Assembly (NCBI RefSeq): GCF_003966155.1
Contig: NZ_RXNS01000007.1
Location: 1-64,000, forward strand
DNA: 64,000 nt
From: Halomonas nitroreducens
GTDB taxonomy: Bacteria > Pseudomonadota > Gammaproteobacteria > Pseudomonadales > Halomonadaceae
Reading direction: 5' to 3'
Part shown: positions 19,033 through 27,634 of the stretch, piece after piece
Layout: each line of letters begins with the position of its first letter
How positions within the stretch are numbered: position 1 is the stretch's first letter
Notes under the pieces: generated by a model
Database searches by the model: none
The model's input: only the letters and a program-made list of their open reading frames with translations
What the model was told of the DNA's origin: nothing
Translations under genes and position numbers: made by a program

Positions 19033-19067
19033 ATGACACAATGTGTCATATATGGTTTTCTGTGTCA
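19033..19067. promoter_or_regulatory. Palindromic operator between regulator and aldolase operon
   Basis: ATGACACAATGTGTCAT (19033-19049) is a perfect 17-bp palindrome centred on one A. A further half-site TGTGTCA lies at 19061-19067. It sits between divergent genes, the expected place for autoregulation by the XRE-cupin protein. Confidence 0.7.
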
Positions 19068-19130
19068 CCTGGCGGCGCCTTTGGAGCCGCAGAACCGCAG
19101 CTTCGCCGCAAGCGGCGATAAGGACATGAT

Positions 19131-19910
19131 ATGACGACCATGCAGACTTCCAAAGACGAGCTGGTTCGCCACGCAGAAAAGCAAATGAAGACCGGTCTTA
19201 GCGATAATACCTGGACCCACAGCCAAAAGCTGGCTCTAACCTGTCGAATTCTCTTCGAGGGTGGTCACGACTCGGGGCTTGCTGGCCAGATCACTGCCCG
19301 TGGTCCAGAGTCTGGAACGTATTATACCCAACGCCTGGGGTTGGGGTTCGATGAGATCAGTGCCGGCAACTTACTTCTGGTTGATGAAGATCTCAACGTT
19401 TTGGAAGGCAACGGTATGCCTAATCCTGCAAACCGTTTTCATAGCTGGGTTTACAGAGCTCGTGAAGATGTGAACTGTATCATACATACACATCCATTAC
19501 ACGTTGCTGCTTTATCGATGCTCGAGGTACCGCTTGCAGTATCTCATATGGATATCTGTCCTCTCTTCGAAGACTGTGCCTTTCTAAAGAGCTGGCCGGG
19601 TGTGCCGGTGGGCAACGAGGAAGGAGAGATTATTTCTGAAGCATTGGGGGATAAGCGATCCATTCTTCTCTCTCACCATGGTCAGTTGTCTACCGGGACA
19701 TCGATCGAGGAGGCTTGTGTTATCGCCATGTTAATTGAACGCGCCGCCAGACTGCAGCTTTTGGCAATGCCTGCTGGTGAGATCCGCCCTATCCCACCAG
19801 AACTTGGTCGTGAGGCTCATGACTGGATTTCAAAACCCAAGCGTCATGGTGCGGCCTTCAATTATTACGCACGCCGGGCCCTGCGTCAGCACGCTGATTG
19901 TCTGAGCTGA
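19131..19910 (+). CDS. Class II aldolase/adducin-family protein
   Basis: A 259-residue zinc-dependent aldolase or decarboxylase of the FucA/AraD/adducin fold. Metal ligands are visible in CIIHTHPLHVAAL (about residues 120-130) and LSHHGQLSTG (about 183-190). The substrate is unknown; family members act on phosphorylated sugars or 3-oxo acids. It is the first gene of an operon with a DapA-like lyase, 50 bp apart, divergent from the XRE-cupin regulator. An AAGGA site precedes the ATG. AT-richer codon use than flanking core genes suggests transfer. Confidence 0.82.
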   Translation: MTTMQTSKDELVRHAEKQMKTGLSDNTWTHSQKLALTCRILFEGGHDSGLAGQITARGPESGTYYTQRLGLGFDEISAGNLLLVDEDLNVLEGNGMPNPANRFHSWVYRAREDVNCIIHTHPLHVAALSMLEVPLAVSHMDICPLFEDCAFLKSWPGVPVGNEEGEIISEALGDKRSILLSHHGQLSTGTSIEEACVIAMLIERAARLQLLAMPAGEIRPIPPELGREAHDWISKPKRHGAAFNYYARRALRQHADCLS

Positions 19911-19960
19911 TTAATCGATAGTTCGTTTGTTTCATATTCTTTATTTTTTAGGAGCTAACA

Positions 19961-20845
19961 ATGTCTGTAGAGTCCATTCATGGAATAATTGGTTACACTA
20001 TCACCCCATTTGATGCTGAAGGTCGCCTTGACTTGCCGGCACTCGGAAAATCTATCGAGCGGCTGATTGAAGGCGGAGTACACGCGATCGCTCCGCTTGG
20101 TAGCACAGGTGAGGGTGCCTATTTAAGTGAAGAGGAATGGAATACAGTAGCGGAGTTCTCTCTGAATCAGGTCGATCGACGTGTTCCTACAATTGTCAGT
20201 GTTTCTGATCTAACCTCGGCTGGTACGCAGAGGCGTGCCCGCTTCGCTGAGGAGCATGGCGCCGATGCGGTTATGATGCTGCCAATTTCCTACTGGAAGC
20301 TCAGCGAGGAAGAGATATTTGAACATTACCGTGTCGTAGGGGATAGCCTCAGCATCCCCATTATGCTTTATAATAATCCAGGGACCAGTGGCATCGATAT
20401 GTCCGTGGATCTGATCATGCGTATTGTCAGCTCGGTGGACAATGTGACTATGGTCAAAGAGAGCACGGGAGACATACAGCGCATGCACCAATTGAATCTG
20501 CGCTCTGAAGGAGAGTTACCCTTCTATAATGGCTGTAATCCTTTAGCCTTAGAAGCATTCGTTGCCGGGGCGAAGGGTTGGTGTACCGCGGCGCCCAATC
20601 TCATACCGGATCTAAATTGCCAGCTTTACTCAGCCGTAATCACAGGGGAGCTAGACAAGGCAAAAGGCCTGTTTTACCGACAGCTTCCCTTACTTGACTT
20701 CATTCTTCGCGGAGGGCTCCCAAGTACTATTAAAGCTGGTCTTCGCCTGAAAGGGCTTGAAGTAGGTGCTCCTCGCCCTCCTCTTAGTGAACTTAATGAG
20801 GAGAGCTGCCACCGGTTGGAAAGAATGCTCAGTGACCTTCTTTAG
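19961..20845 (+). CDS. Dihydrodipicolinate synthase / N-acetylneuraminate lyase family protein
   Basis: A 294-residue Schiff-base aldolase with a TIM-barrel fold. Landmarks are PLGSTGEGAYLSEEEW (substrate loop), MLYNNPGTSGID with the catalytic Tyr, and MVKESTGD with the Schiff-base Lys. The family includes DapA, KDG aldolase and related lyases; pairing with a class II aldolase and a cupin regulator points to catabolism of a sugar acid or keto-acid rather than lysine synthesis. An AGGAG site precedes the start. Low GC matches its neighbour. Confidence 0.85.
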   Translation: MSVESIHGIIGYTITPFDAEGRLDLPALGKSIERLIEGGVHAIAPLGSTGEGAYLSEEEWNTVAEFSLNQVDRRVPTIVSVSDLTSAGTQRRARFAEEHGADAVMMLPISYWKLSEEEIFEHYRVVGDSLSIPIMLYNNPGTSGIDMSVDLIMRIVSSVDNVTMVKESTGDIQRMHQLNLRSEGELPFYNGCNPLALEAFVAGAKGWCTAAPNLIPDLNCQLYSAVITGELDKAKGLFYRQLPLLDFILRGGLPSTIKAGLRLKGLEVGAPRPPLSELNEESCHRLERMLSDLL

Positions 20846-20976
20846 TATGCCCGTCTATGTAGTTATTCATATGTAGGCTTTCCAGCGGTGCTATTACCTT
20901 GCGTTTTCACGGCGCATAGCTAAAGTGAATGGTGCATTCACTATTCGCTTATGACCGGATATGAGGAGATCCCATC

Positions 20977-22410
20977 GTGTCGGATCAAGTCAGTAGGTAT
21001 AAGGATGATGAGCTCGCTCGCCTGGACGCCACGTCGCAGGCGCAACTGGTCGAGCGTGGCGAGGTCACGCCGCTGGAACTGGTGGAGGCGGCCATCCGCC
21101 GCATCGAGCGGCTGAACCCGTCGATCAATACGGTGGCGGCGAGCGACGCCGAGCTCGCCCGGGAGAAGGCGCGCAGCGTCGGGACGACGGGCCCCTTTGC
21201 CGGGGTGCCGACGCTGCTCAAGGATCTCGTCGCCTATCCCGGCCTGCCGCTGGGGATGGGCTCGCGGCTGTTCCAGGGGCAGGTGCCGCCGGCCGGCTCG
21301 CCCTATACCGAGGCCCTAGACGCCAGCGGGCTGGTCGTGGTGGGCAAGAGCACTACCTCGGAGTTCGGCCTGCTGGGCACCACCGAGACCCTGGCCGGCG
21401 GGGCCACCCGCAACCCCTGGGATCTTTCCCGCTCGACCGGCGGCTCGTCCGGCGGGGCGGTGGCCGCGGTGGCTTCCGGCATGGTCCCCGTCGCCCACGC
21501 CTCCGACGGGGGTGGCTCGATCCGCGGCCCGGCGTCCTTCTGCGGGCTGTTCGGCTTCAAGCCCAGCCGGGGCCGGCACCTCTCCACCGGCCAGGCCGCC
21601 GACACTCCCTTCACCCGGATGATCAGCGAGCACTGCGTGTCGCGCAGCGTACGCGACAGCGCCACCTGGCTGTCCGTGGTGGAAAGCGACGAGGCGGACC
21701 TGCCGGGCGGGAAGGTCGGCCGGGTGATCGAGCCGCTGCGCCGCCGGCTGCGCATCGGGCTCTACGAGCGCACCGCCGACGGCACGCGGCCCGAGCCGGA
21801 GGTTCTGGAGGCGCTAGCGGACACCCGGCGGCTCTGCGAGTCGCTGGGCCATGAGGTGGTGGACACCGAGGGGCCGCCGTATGACGCGCGGGCCGCCGGG
21901 GATGCCTTCTTCACCTCGGCGGCGCTGACCCTGGGCGGCGCCTGCGAGCAGCTTCGCGCCATGATGGGCCCGGCGTTCGACGAGGCGCGTCTGGAGCCCT
22001 ACACCCGCGAGCTGATCGCGCGTTCGCGAGATCTGCCACCCGAGGCGGGCGAGCGGGCGGCCACCGCGCTGCAGGCCGCCGCCGACGCGGCGGAGCACGC
22101 CATGGCCGGGGTCGACGTGCTGCTGTGCCCCACCGTGGCCTTCCCGGCTTTCCCACTGGGCTGCCACGGGGGCACCCAGCCCTTCGGCGAGGCCAAGGCC
22201 TTCACCGAGGCCCTGGCCGGCTACACCGCCATCGCCTCTATCGCCGGCTGGCCGGCCATGTCGGTGCCGCTGCACGTCTCGCCCACAGGCCTGCCGATCG
22301 GCTCGCACTTCGCCGCCCCGTTGGGCCAGGAGGCGCTGCTGCTGAGGTTGGCCCTGGAGCTTGAGCAAGCGGCGCCCTGGCACCATCGCTGGCCGACTGG
22401 GGCGGAGTAG
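20977..22410 (+). CDS. Amidase-signature family amidase
   Basis: A 477-residue hydrolase with the Ser-cisSer-Lys triad visible: Lys in PTLLKDLVAYPG (about residue 77), GGSSGGAVAAVASG (about 152-165) and SDGGGSIRGPASFCG (nucleophile Ser, about 176). It resembles 6-aminohexanoate-cyclic-dimer hydrolase-type and other catabolic amidases; the substrate is not clear. The GTG at 20977 follows a GAGGAG site. GC content returns to the window norm exactly here, so it probably has a different origin from the operon upstream. A TetR gene begins 4 bp after its stop. Confidence 0.88.
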   Translation: MSDQVSRYKDDELARLDATSQAQLVERGEVTPLELVEAAIRRIERLNPSINTVAASDAELAREKARSVGTTGPFAGVPTLLKDLVAYPGLPLGMGSRLFQGQVPPAGSPYTEALDASGLVVVGKSTTSEFGLLGTTETLAGGATRNPWDLSRSTGGSSGGAVAAVASGMVPVAHASDGGGSIRGPASFCGLFGFKPSRGRHLSTGQAADTPFTRMISEHCVSRSVRDSATWLSVVESDEADLPGGKVGRVIEPLRRRLRIGLYERTADGTRPEPEVLEALADTRRLCESLGHEVVDTEGPPYDARAAGDAFFTSAALTLGGACEQLRAMMGPAFDEARLEPYTRELIARSRDLPPEAGERAATALQAAADAAEHAMAGVDVLLCPTVAFPAFPLGCHGGTQPFGEAKAFTEALAGYTAIASIAGWPAMSVPLHVSPTGLPIGSHFAAPLGQEALLLRLALELEQAAPWHHRWPTGAE

Positions 22411-22414
22411 GCCC

Positions 22415-23029
22415 ATGCCGCAGACCCTGAAGACGTCCGTTCGTACCCGCATCCTGGCCGCCGCGGCCGAGGCCTTCGCGCGCGAGGGCTTCGCCGCGGC
22501 GCGGCTGACCGACATCGCCGCTGAGGCCGGCGTCTCCACCGGCAACCTCTACCGCTACTATCCCAACAAGGCGGCGCTGTTCGATGCCGTGGTGCCCCGG
22601 CCCGTCGCCGCTCGCCTGCTGTGGCTGATCCGCGCCCGGGTCCGGGAGCTGGGTACCCTGGCGGAGTGGCGCTCGGCCACGGCGCCGAGCTCGGCTCGGG
22701 CGAAGGCCCTGCTGGACTTCTGGGTCGAGCAGCGCCTGCCCGTGGTGATCCTGCTGGCCGGTGCCGAAGGCTCTTCCCTGGCCCATGTGCGGCCGCTGAT
22801 CGTGCGGGATCTCACACGCCTGGCCGACAGGTACGTCGCCTCGCAGCCCGCCGGGGAGAGGGGGAGCCCCGTTCCGAGGATGGTGCTGGTGCAGCTGTTC
22901 TCGAGCACCCTCGACATGATCGTCGCGATCCTGCAGGCGCACGACGACGAGGCCGAAATCCGCGCGGCCTTCGAGGCGTTCTGGTGCTACCAGCTTGCCG
23001 GTCTCGAGGCCCTGCTCGCGGGGCGATAG
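22415..23029 (+). CDS. TetR/AcrR-family regulator
   Basis: A 204-residue protein with an N-terminal TetR DNA-binding domain (RTRILAAAAEAFAREGFAAA, VSTGNLYRYYPNKAALF) and a helical ligand domain. The start at 22415 is 4 bp after the amidase stop; the open frame upstream lies within the amidase gene. The spacing suggests an operon in which the regulator controls the amidase. Confidence 0.86.
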   Translation: MPQTLKTSVRTRILAAAAEAFAREGFAAARLTDIAAEAGVSTGNLYRYYPNKAALFDAVVPRPVAARLLWLIRARVRELGTLAEWRSATAPSSARAKALLDFWVEQRLPVVILLAGAEGSSLAHVRPLIVRDLTRLADRYVASQPAGERGSPVPRMVLVQLFSSTLDMIVAILQAHDDEAEIRAAFEAFWCYQLAGLEALLAGR

Positions 23030-23115
23030 CATGTAACGCTGCGGATCTCGGTTTCTCTTGAGGGCTCCGTGAGCCCGTATCAACTAGCTTCGATTTATCA
23101 GGGAGGGCTCCGGAC

Positions 23116-23901
23116 TTGAGTGATTCATTCCCCCTCGGTGACGACGATCCGTCATCTTACCCACAGGCCAGCACGCTCGAAGATTTCACCCGCAATCTGA
23201 CAAGCGTTCGCGAACGCATCGCCGGGGCCTGCCGTCGCGTCGGTCGTGATCCCGCTGAGGTACGGCTGTTGCCGATCAGCAAGACCGTGAATGAGGCACG
23301 CATCCGGCTCTCTGTCGAGGCGGGATGCCGGGAACTGGGCGAAAACAAGGTGCAGGAAGCCCATCGCAAGTGGCAGGGGTTGTCCGACCTGCAGGACCTG
23401 AGGTGGTCACTCGTCGGACACCTTCAGACGAACAAGGCCAAGCAAGTGGCGTGCTTTGCCTCCGAGTTCCAGGCCCTCGACAGCCTGCGCGTGGCCGAGG
23501 TGTTGGACCGGCGCCTGCAGGCACTGGGGCGCGGTCTCGATGTCTTCATCCAGGTCAACACCTCGGAGGAGTCGAGCAAATATGGCCTGCCGCCGGATGC
23601 GGTCGAGGCCTTCGTGCGCCGCCTGCCGGCGTATTCTGCCCTTCGAGTGCGTGGCCTGATGACCCTGGCACTGTTCTCGCCGGATACCTCACGGGTGCGG
23701 CAGTGTTTCGTGCGGCTACGAGAGCTGCGGGACCGGATTCGGCAGGAGGTGCCCGAAGGTGACGGGGTGACCGAGCTGTCGATGGGCATGTCCGGTGACT
23801 TCGAGGCCGCCATCGAGGAGGGCGCCACGGTCGTCCGCGTGGGGCAGGCGATCTATGGCGCCCGGCGCCTGCCCGATAGCCACTTCTGGCCCTCCACCTA
23901 G
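23116..23901 (+). CDS. YggS/PROSC-family PLP-binding protein
   Basis: A 261-residue member of the PLP-homeostasis family (alanine-racemase N-terminal fold). Visible are LLPISKTVNEARIR with the PLP Lys, GENKVQEAHRKW, WSLVGHLQTNKAKQV and LSMGMSGDFEAAI. The start is TTG at 23116 with a GGGAGG site. Unlike the usual yggS next to pilT or proC, it heads a cluster with an amidotransferase and a class III aminotransferase, so it may be a specialised paralogue supporting PLP enzymes of that cluster. The first 20 residues are an unusual Ser/Asp/Pro-rich extension. Confidence 0.85.
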   Translation: MSDSFPLGDDDPSSYPQASTLEDFTRNLTSVRERIAGACRRVGRDPAEVRLLPISKTVNEARIRLSVEAGCRELGENKVQEAHRKWQGLSDLQDLRWSLVGHLQTNKAKQVACFASEFQALDSLRVAEVLDRRLQALGRGLDVFIQVNTSEESSKYGLPPDAVEAFVRRLPAYSALRVRGLMTLALFSPDTSRVRQCFVRLRELRDRIRQEVPEGDGVTELSMGMSGDFEAAIEEGATVVRVGQAIYGARRLPDSHFWPST

Positions 23902-23936
23902 GTCATGTCTCTTTTCCCCGGCCAAGGATGTCCAAC

Positions 23937-24680
23937 ATGAAGACAGCGGTAGCCCTTCGTCACATCCACTTCGAGGATCTCGGCACCCTGGAGGCCGTGC
24001 TGCGCGAGCGCGGCTATGCGGTGACATACCTCGATCCCACCCGCGACGACCTCGGCGGCCGTGAGGCGCAACGGGCCGACCTGCTCATCGTCCTGGGCGG
24101 CCCCATCGGAGCCTGCGATGACGAGCGTTATCCCTGCCTCGAGCGCGAGTTGAGCCTCGTGCGCCGGCGCTTGGCCTCCGGCAGGCCGCTGCTCGGTATC
24201 TGTCTGGGTGCCCAGCTCATCGCACGGGCACGGGGAGCGGAAGTGTCGCCCCTGGGCGTCAAGGAGATCGGCTTCGCGCCTCTCACCCTGACGCCCGAGG
24301 GAGAGCACTCGGTTCTGGCCCCGCTCGGCGATACGCCGGTGCTGCACTGGCACGGCGACCAGTTCGAGATCCCGGAAGGGGCGGCCTGGCTGGCCAGGAC
24401 CGCGGTCGGTGCCCATCAGGCCTTCTCGATTGGTCGGAATGTGCTGGGACTGCAATTCCACCTGGAGGCCGACGCGAACGAGATCGAGCGTTGGCTGGTG
24501 GGACATGCAGGTGAACTGGAACAGGCCGGCATCGACCCGCGCACTTTGCGTCGAGACGCGGGCCGGTTGGGCGAGCGGCTAACGGCGGCAGCACGTGCAG
24601 TCTTCTCGACCTGGCTGGATGGTCTGGAGGAGGCAGGAATGTCTATCGCCGGTGCCGAGGGGGAAAGTCGCCGTAAATGA
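23937..24680 (+). CDS. Class I glutamine amidotransferase-like protein
   Basis: A 247-residue GATase1 domain protein of the stand-alone GuaA-like type. The nucleophile Cys lies in LLGICLGAQLIA (about residue 90), and the His-Glu pair in LGLQFHLEAD (about 175-180). The ATG at 23937 is preferred over 23928 because an AAGGA site then has normal spacing. Partner synthetase domain is absent, so it may hydrolyse a gamma-glutamyl compound or supply ammonia to a neighbour. It follows the YggS-like gene by 35 bp. Confidence 0.83.
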   Translation: MKTAVALRHIHFEDLGTLEAVLRERGYAVTYLDPTRDDLGGREAQRADLLIVLGGPIGACDDERYPCLERELSLVRRRLASGRPLLGICLGAQLIARARGAEVSPLGVKEIGFAPLTLTPEGEHSVLAPLGDTPVLHWHGDQFEIPEGAAWLARTAVGAHQAFSIGRNVLGLQFHLEADANEIERWLVGHAGELEQAGIDPRTLRRDAGRLGERLTAAARAVFSTWLDGLEEAGMSIAGAEGESRRK

Positions 24681-24793
24681 AAGGAGCGCCGTTCGAGCTG
24701 CTACTGCGGCGCCGAGGAAGGGCGGAGCTGGTTGGAAACGGGACCCGATGGCATGCGCGTCATCGGCAGGGAACCCATCTTCAGGACGTTATC

Positions 24794-26038
24794 ATGAACT
24801 CGACAGTAGATCCCGACGTGGAGCGTGGCTGCGTGTCACGCGTCGCCGAGCCCTCGCCCCATCTGATGCAGGCCTATGCCCGTGAACCCGTCGTCTTCGA
24901 TCGGGGCAGGGGAGCCCATCTCTGGGATGCCGATGGACGGGCGTACCTGGATGCGATCGCCGGTGTGGCCGTCACGAACCTGGGGCATGCGCATCCCGAG
25001 ATCGCCGAGGCCATCGCCGACCAGGCCCAGCGCCTGGTGCATACTTCCAACCTCTACAGCATCGAGTGGCAGGAGCGCCTGGGACGACGGCTGTGCTCGC
25101 TCGCCGGCATGCAGCGTGCCTTTTTCTGTAACTCGGGTGCCGAAGCCAACGAGACAGCGCTGAAGCTGGCGCGTTTGCACGGACACAGTCGGGGAGTGGC
25201 GTCGCCCCGGGTGCTGGTTATGGAGAACGGCTTCCATGGCCGCACCCTCGCGACCCTGGCCGCGACCGGCAACCCTGCGGTGCATCGGGGCTTCGAGCCC
25301 CTGATGCCGGGGTTCGTGCGGGTGCCATACGACGATATCGATGCACTGCGACGGGTCGCGAACGAGACCGGCGACGTTGTGGCAGTCCTGATCGAGTCCG
25401 TGCAGGGGGAGGGGGGCGTGCGGGTTGCCTCCACGGCGTATCTCCGCGAGCTCCGGCGGCTGTGCCGGGAGAACGACTGGCTACTGATGATGGACGAGGT
25501 CCAGGCAGGGCTCGGGCGAACCGGCGCCTGGTTCGGCTATCAGCATGCGGGGGTGCTGCCGGATGTCGTGACGGTGGCGAAGGGATTGGGCAATGGTCTG
25601 CCCATTGGCGCCTGCCTGGCGCGCGATCAGGCGGCGGAACTGTTCGTGCCGGGCCAGCACGGCTCGACGTTCGGCGGCAACCCCTTGGCGTGCCGGGTGG
25701 GTTGTGTGGTGCTCGACCTAATCGAACGCGAACGGCTCGTCTCTCATGCCGCCGTACTGGGGCGCCGTCTGCTCGAGTCGCTACAGGCAGACTTGGCCGA
25801 TCAGCAGGCCGTCTTGGCCATTCGGGGGCATGGCTTGATGGTGGGCATCGAGCTGGATCGTCCCTGCCCCGAACTGGTCACTCGGGCATTGAGGGAGCAG
25901 CAGTTGCTGATCAATGTCACCCGCGACAAGACCATTCGGCTGCTGCCGGCGCTGATATGCGCGCAGGCCGAGATCGATGACATCGCTGATCGTGTCGTGC
26001 GCCTGGTGCGTGGCTTCCTCCGCGTAGCGCTGGCGTAG
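24794..26038 (+). CDS. Class III aminotransferase (acetylornithine transaminase-like)
   Basis: A PLP enzyme of 414 residues in the ArgD/AstC subgroup: CNSGAEANETALKLAR (phosphate site), ENGFHGRTLATLAATGN, LLMMDEVQAGLGRTG and VVTVAKGLGNGLPIG with the Schiff-base Lys. The ATG at 24794 is chosen; the frame is open back to 24677 but that extension is not family-like. It lacks arginine-pathway neighbours. With the amidotransferase and the PLP-binding protein upstream it may belong to a specialised amino acid pathway, substrate unknown. Confidence 0.87.
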   Translation: MNSTVDPDVERGCVSRVAEPSPHLMQAYAREPVVFDRGRGAHLWDADGRAYLDAIAGVAVTNLGHAHPEIAEAIADQAQRLVHTSNLYSIEWQERLGRRLCSLAGMQRAFFCNSGAEANETALKLARLHGHSRGVASPRVLVMENGFHGRTLATLAATGNPAVHRGFEPLMPGFVRVPYDDIDALRRVANETGDVVAVLIESVQGEGGVRVASTAYLRELRRLCRENDWLLMMDEVQAGLGRTGAWFGYQHAGVLPDVVTVAKGLGNGLPIGACLARDQAAELFVPGQHGSTFGGNPLACRVGCVVLDLIERERLVSHAAVLGRRLLESLQADLADQQAVLAIRGHGLMVGIELDRPCPELVTRALREQQLLINVTRDKTIRLLPALICAQAEIDDIADRVVRLVRGFLRVALA

Positions 26039-26155
26039 TCCAGGCGGCCCGCTCCGACTCTGGAGCAGGGTAGACGCTCCCTTGGCGTTAGCTCGGACAG
26101 CCTGTCGATCCGGCGCGAGGGGATCGAGCATTCATCCAATAGATAGGAAATCGAC

Positions 26156-26773
26156 ATGCGAGTTCGCGACAATGCCGTCGACTGGTCCCATCCGCCTCCA
26201 CGTCACGGCTGGCGTGGCTGTTGGGACCGACTCATGGGTCCCGGTGCCACCGCGGCAGAACAGGGGATGTCCCTCGCCGCGGGAGGGCTTGGCGCCCTGG
26301 GTGTGGCGTCTTATGCAGCTTTGCATCAGCTGCCCTGGACCTGGTGGGAGTATGGGATCGCGATCCTGATCACTCTCGATGTCGTGGGCGGGGTCATCGC
26401 CAATGCTACGCCAAGTGCCAAGCGCTGGCATCACCGTGTCGGCCAGGGAGTTCGGCAACACCTCGCGTTTCTGGCGTCACATGGGGTTCACATCGTTCTA
26501 GTAGCCGGTCTGTTCAGCCAGTCGGCCGTGACGTATGGCCTGGTGGCATACGGTTACCTCCTGTGTGCGGGAATCGCCACCTTGAAAGTCCCGGTGGGTC
26601 TGCAGCGCCCCACGGGGCATCTGGCGGCTTGCGGGGCGGTCTTCCTGGCCGCCTGGGGGCTCCCCGAGGCACGCGGGTGGGGCTGGTTCCTGCCGGTGCT
26701 GGTCATCAAGTTGGTGATCGGGCATGCCACCCAGGAGGCGCCCTTCGACACGGCATCCACCTCGAGTCACTAG
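26156..26773 (+). CDS. Integral membrane protein of unknown function
   Basis: A 205-residue protein with about five hydrophobic segments (for example LAAGGLGALGVASYAAL, GIAILITLDVVGGVIA and GWFLPVLVIKLVIGHA). I do not recognise the family. The N-terminal 40 residues are polar and His/Trp/Arg-rich. A TAGGA site precedes the ATG. It lies 117 bp after the aminotransferase gene on the same strand and 98 bp before a DUF4336 gene, so it may be part of the cluster. Confidence 0.65.
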   Translation: MRVRDNAVDWSHPPPRHGWRGCWDRLMGPGATAAEQGMSLAAGGLGALGVASYAALHQLPWTWWEYGIAILITLDVVGGVIANATPSAKRWHHRVGQGVRQHLAFLASHGVHIVLVAGLFSQSAVTYGLVAYGYLLCAGIATLKVPVGLQRPTGHLAACGAVFLAAWGLPEARGWGWFLPVLVIKLVIGHATQEAPFDTASTSSH

Positions 26774-26871
26774 GCCTCGTCCGCCGAGTTTATCTTCTGT
26801 AGGTACAGGCAATGCATGGGGTTCAGCAAGGCCACCATTACCGCTACATAGCAGGATCGCGAGGAGCGGAG

Positions 26872-27621
26872 ATGCCGCAACCTTCCCGGCTGGTGCGAGT
26901 CGACAGCGATGTCTGGATAGTGGAGGGTCCTATAGTAAGCTTCTATGGATTTCCCTATCCCACCCGCAGCGTGATCGTGTGCCTGCCGAATGGAACATTA
27001 TGGGTATGGTCGCCCATTCCCTTGGACGACGAACTGATGACCGAGGTGTCGGGGTTGGGGACGGTGGCGCATTTGGTCAGCCCCAACAAGCTTCATCATC
27101 TCGGTCTGGCGGATTGGCGGGCTGCCTTTCCTGCAGCCAAGCTTTGGGGCATGCCGTCAACGGTCCGGAAATGCCGTGACCTGTGCTTCGATGGCGTCCT
27201 GGACGATACACCTCCGGTTGCCTGGCGCGGCACTCTCGAGCACGTCCAGTTTCGCGGCTCGCCCTTGCTTGAAGAGATGATGTTCTTACATCGGCCATCT
27301 CGTACGGTCCTGTTGGCCGATCTTAGCGAGGCTTTGAGCCATGACTTCCTGGCGCGCCATTGGGCGCCGTGGCAGCGGCTCATTGCCCACCTGTGGAGCA
27401 TCACCGAGGCGGCGCCGAAGGCCCCGCTCGAGGTGCGGTGGTCCACCATCCGTCGATGTGAGGCGCGAGCCGCGGTTCAGCGCTTGCTCGCCTACGATCC
27501 CGAGAAAGTCGTTATGGCCCATGGTGTCTGGCAACGGTGCCATGGCCATGCATTTCTGGAGCGGACTTTCTCGTGGCTGTTACCAGAACCTCCCCATCTG
27601 ATGGGCGAGGAACATCAATAA
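26872..27621 (+). CDS. DUF4336 domain-containing protein
   Basis: A 249-residue protein with the DUF4336 pattern: VDSDVWIVEGPIVSFYGFPY near the N-terminus, LVSPNKLHHLGLADWRAAFP (about residues 70-90) and VVMAHGVWQ near the C-terminus. These proteins look like metallo-beta-lactamase relatives with an incomplete metal site. The ATG at 26872 follows GAGGAG; an in-frame ATG 20 codons earlier lacks a site. Molecular function is not established for the family. Confidence 0.75.
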   Translation: MPQPSRLVRVDSDVWIVEGPIVSFYGFPYPTRSVIVCLPNGTLWVWSPIPLDDELMTEVSGLGTVAHLVSPNKLHHLGLADWRAAFPAAKLWGMPSTVRKCRDLCFDGVLDDTPPVAWRGTLEHVQFRGSPLLEEMMFLHRPSRTVLLADLSEALSHDFLARHWAPWQRLIAHLWSITEAAPKAPLEVRWSTIRRCEARAAVQRLLAYDPEKVVMAHGVWQRCHGHAFLERTFSWLLPEPPHLMGEEHQ

Positions 27622-27634
27622 GGAGTGTTGAATC

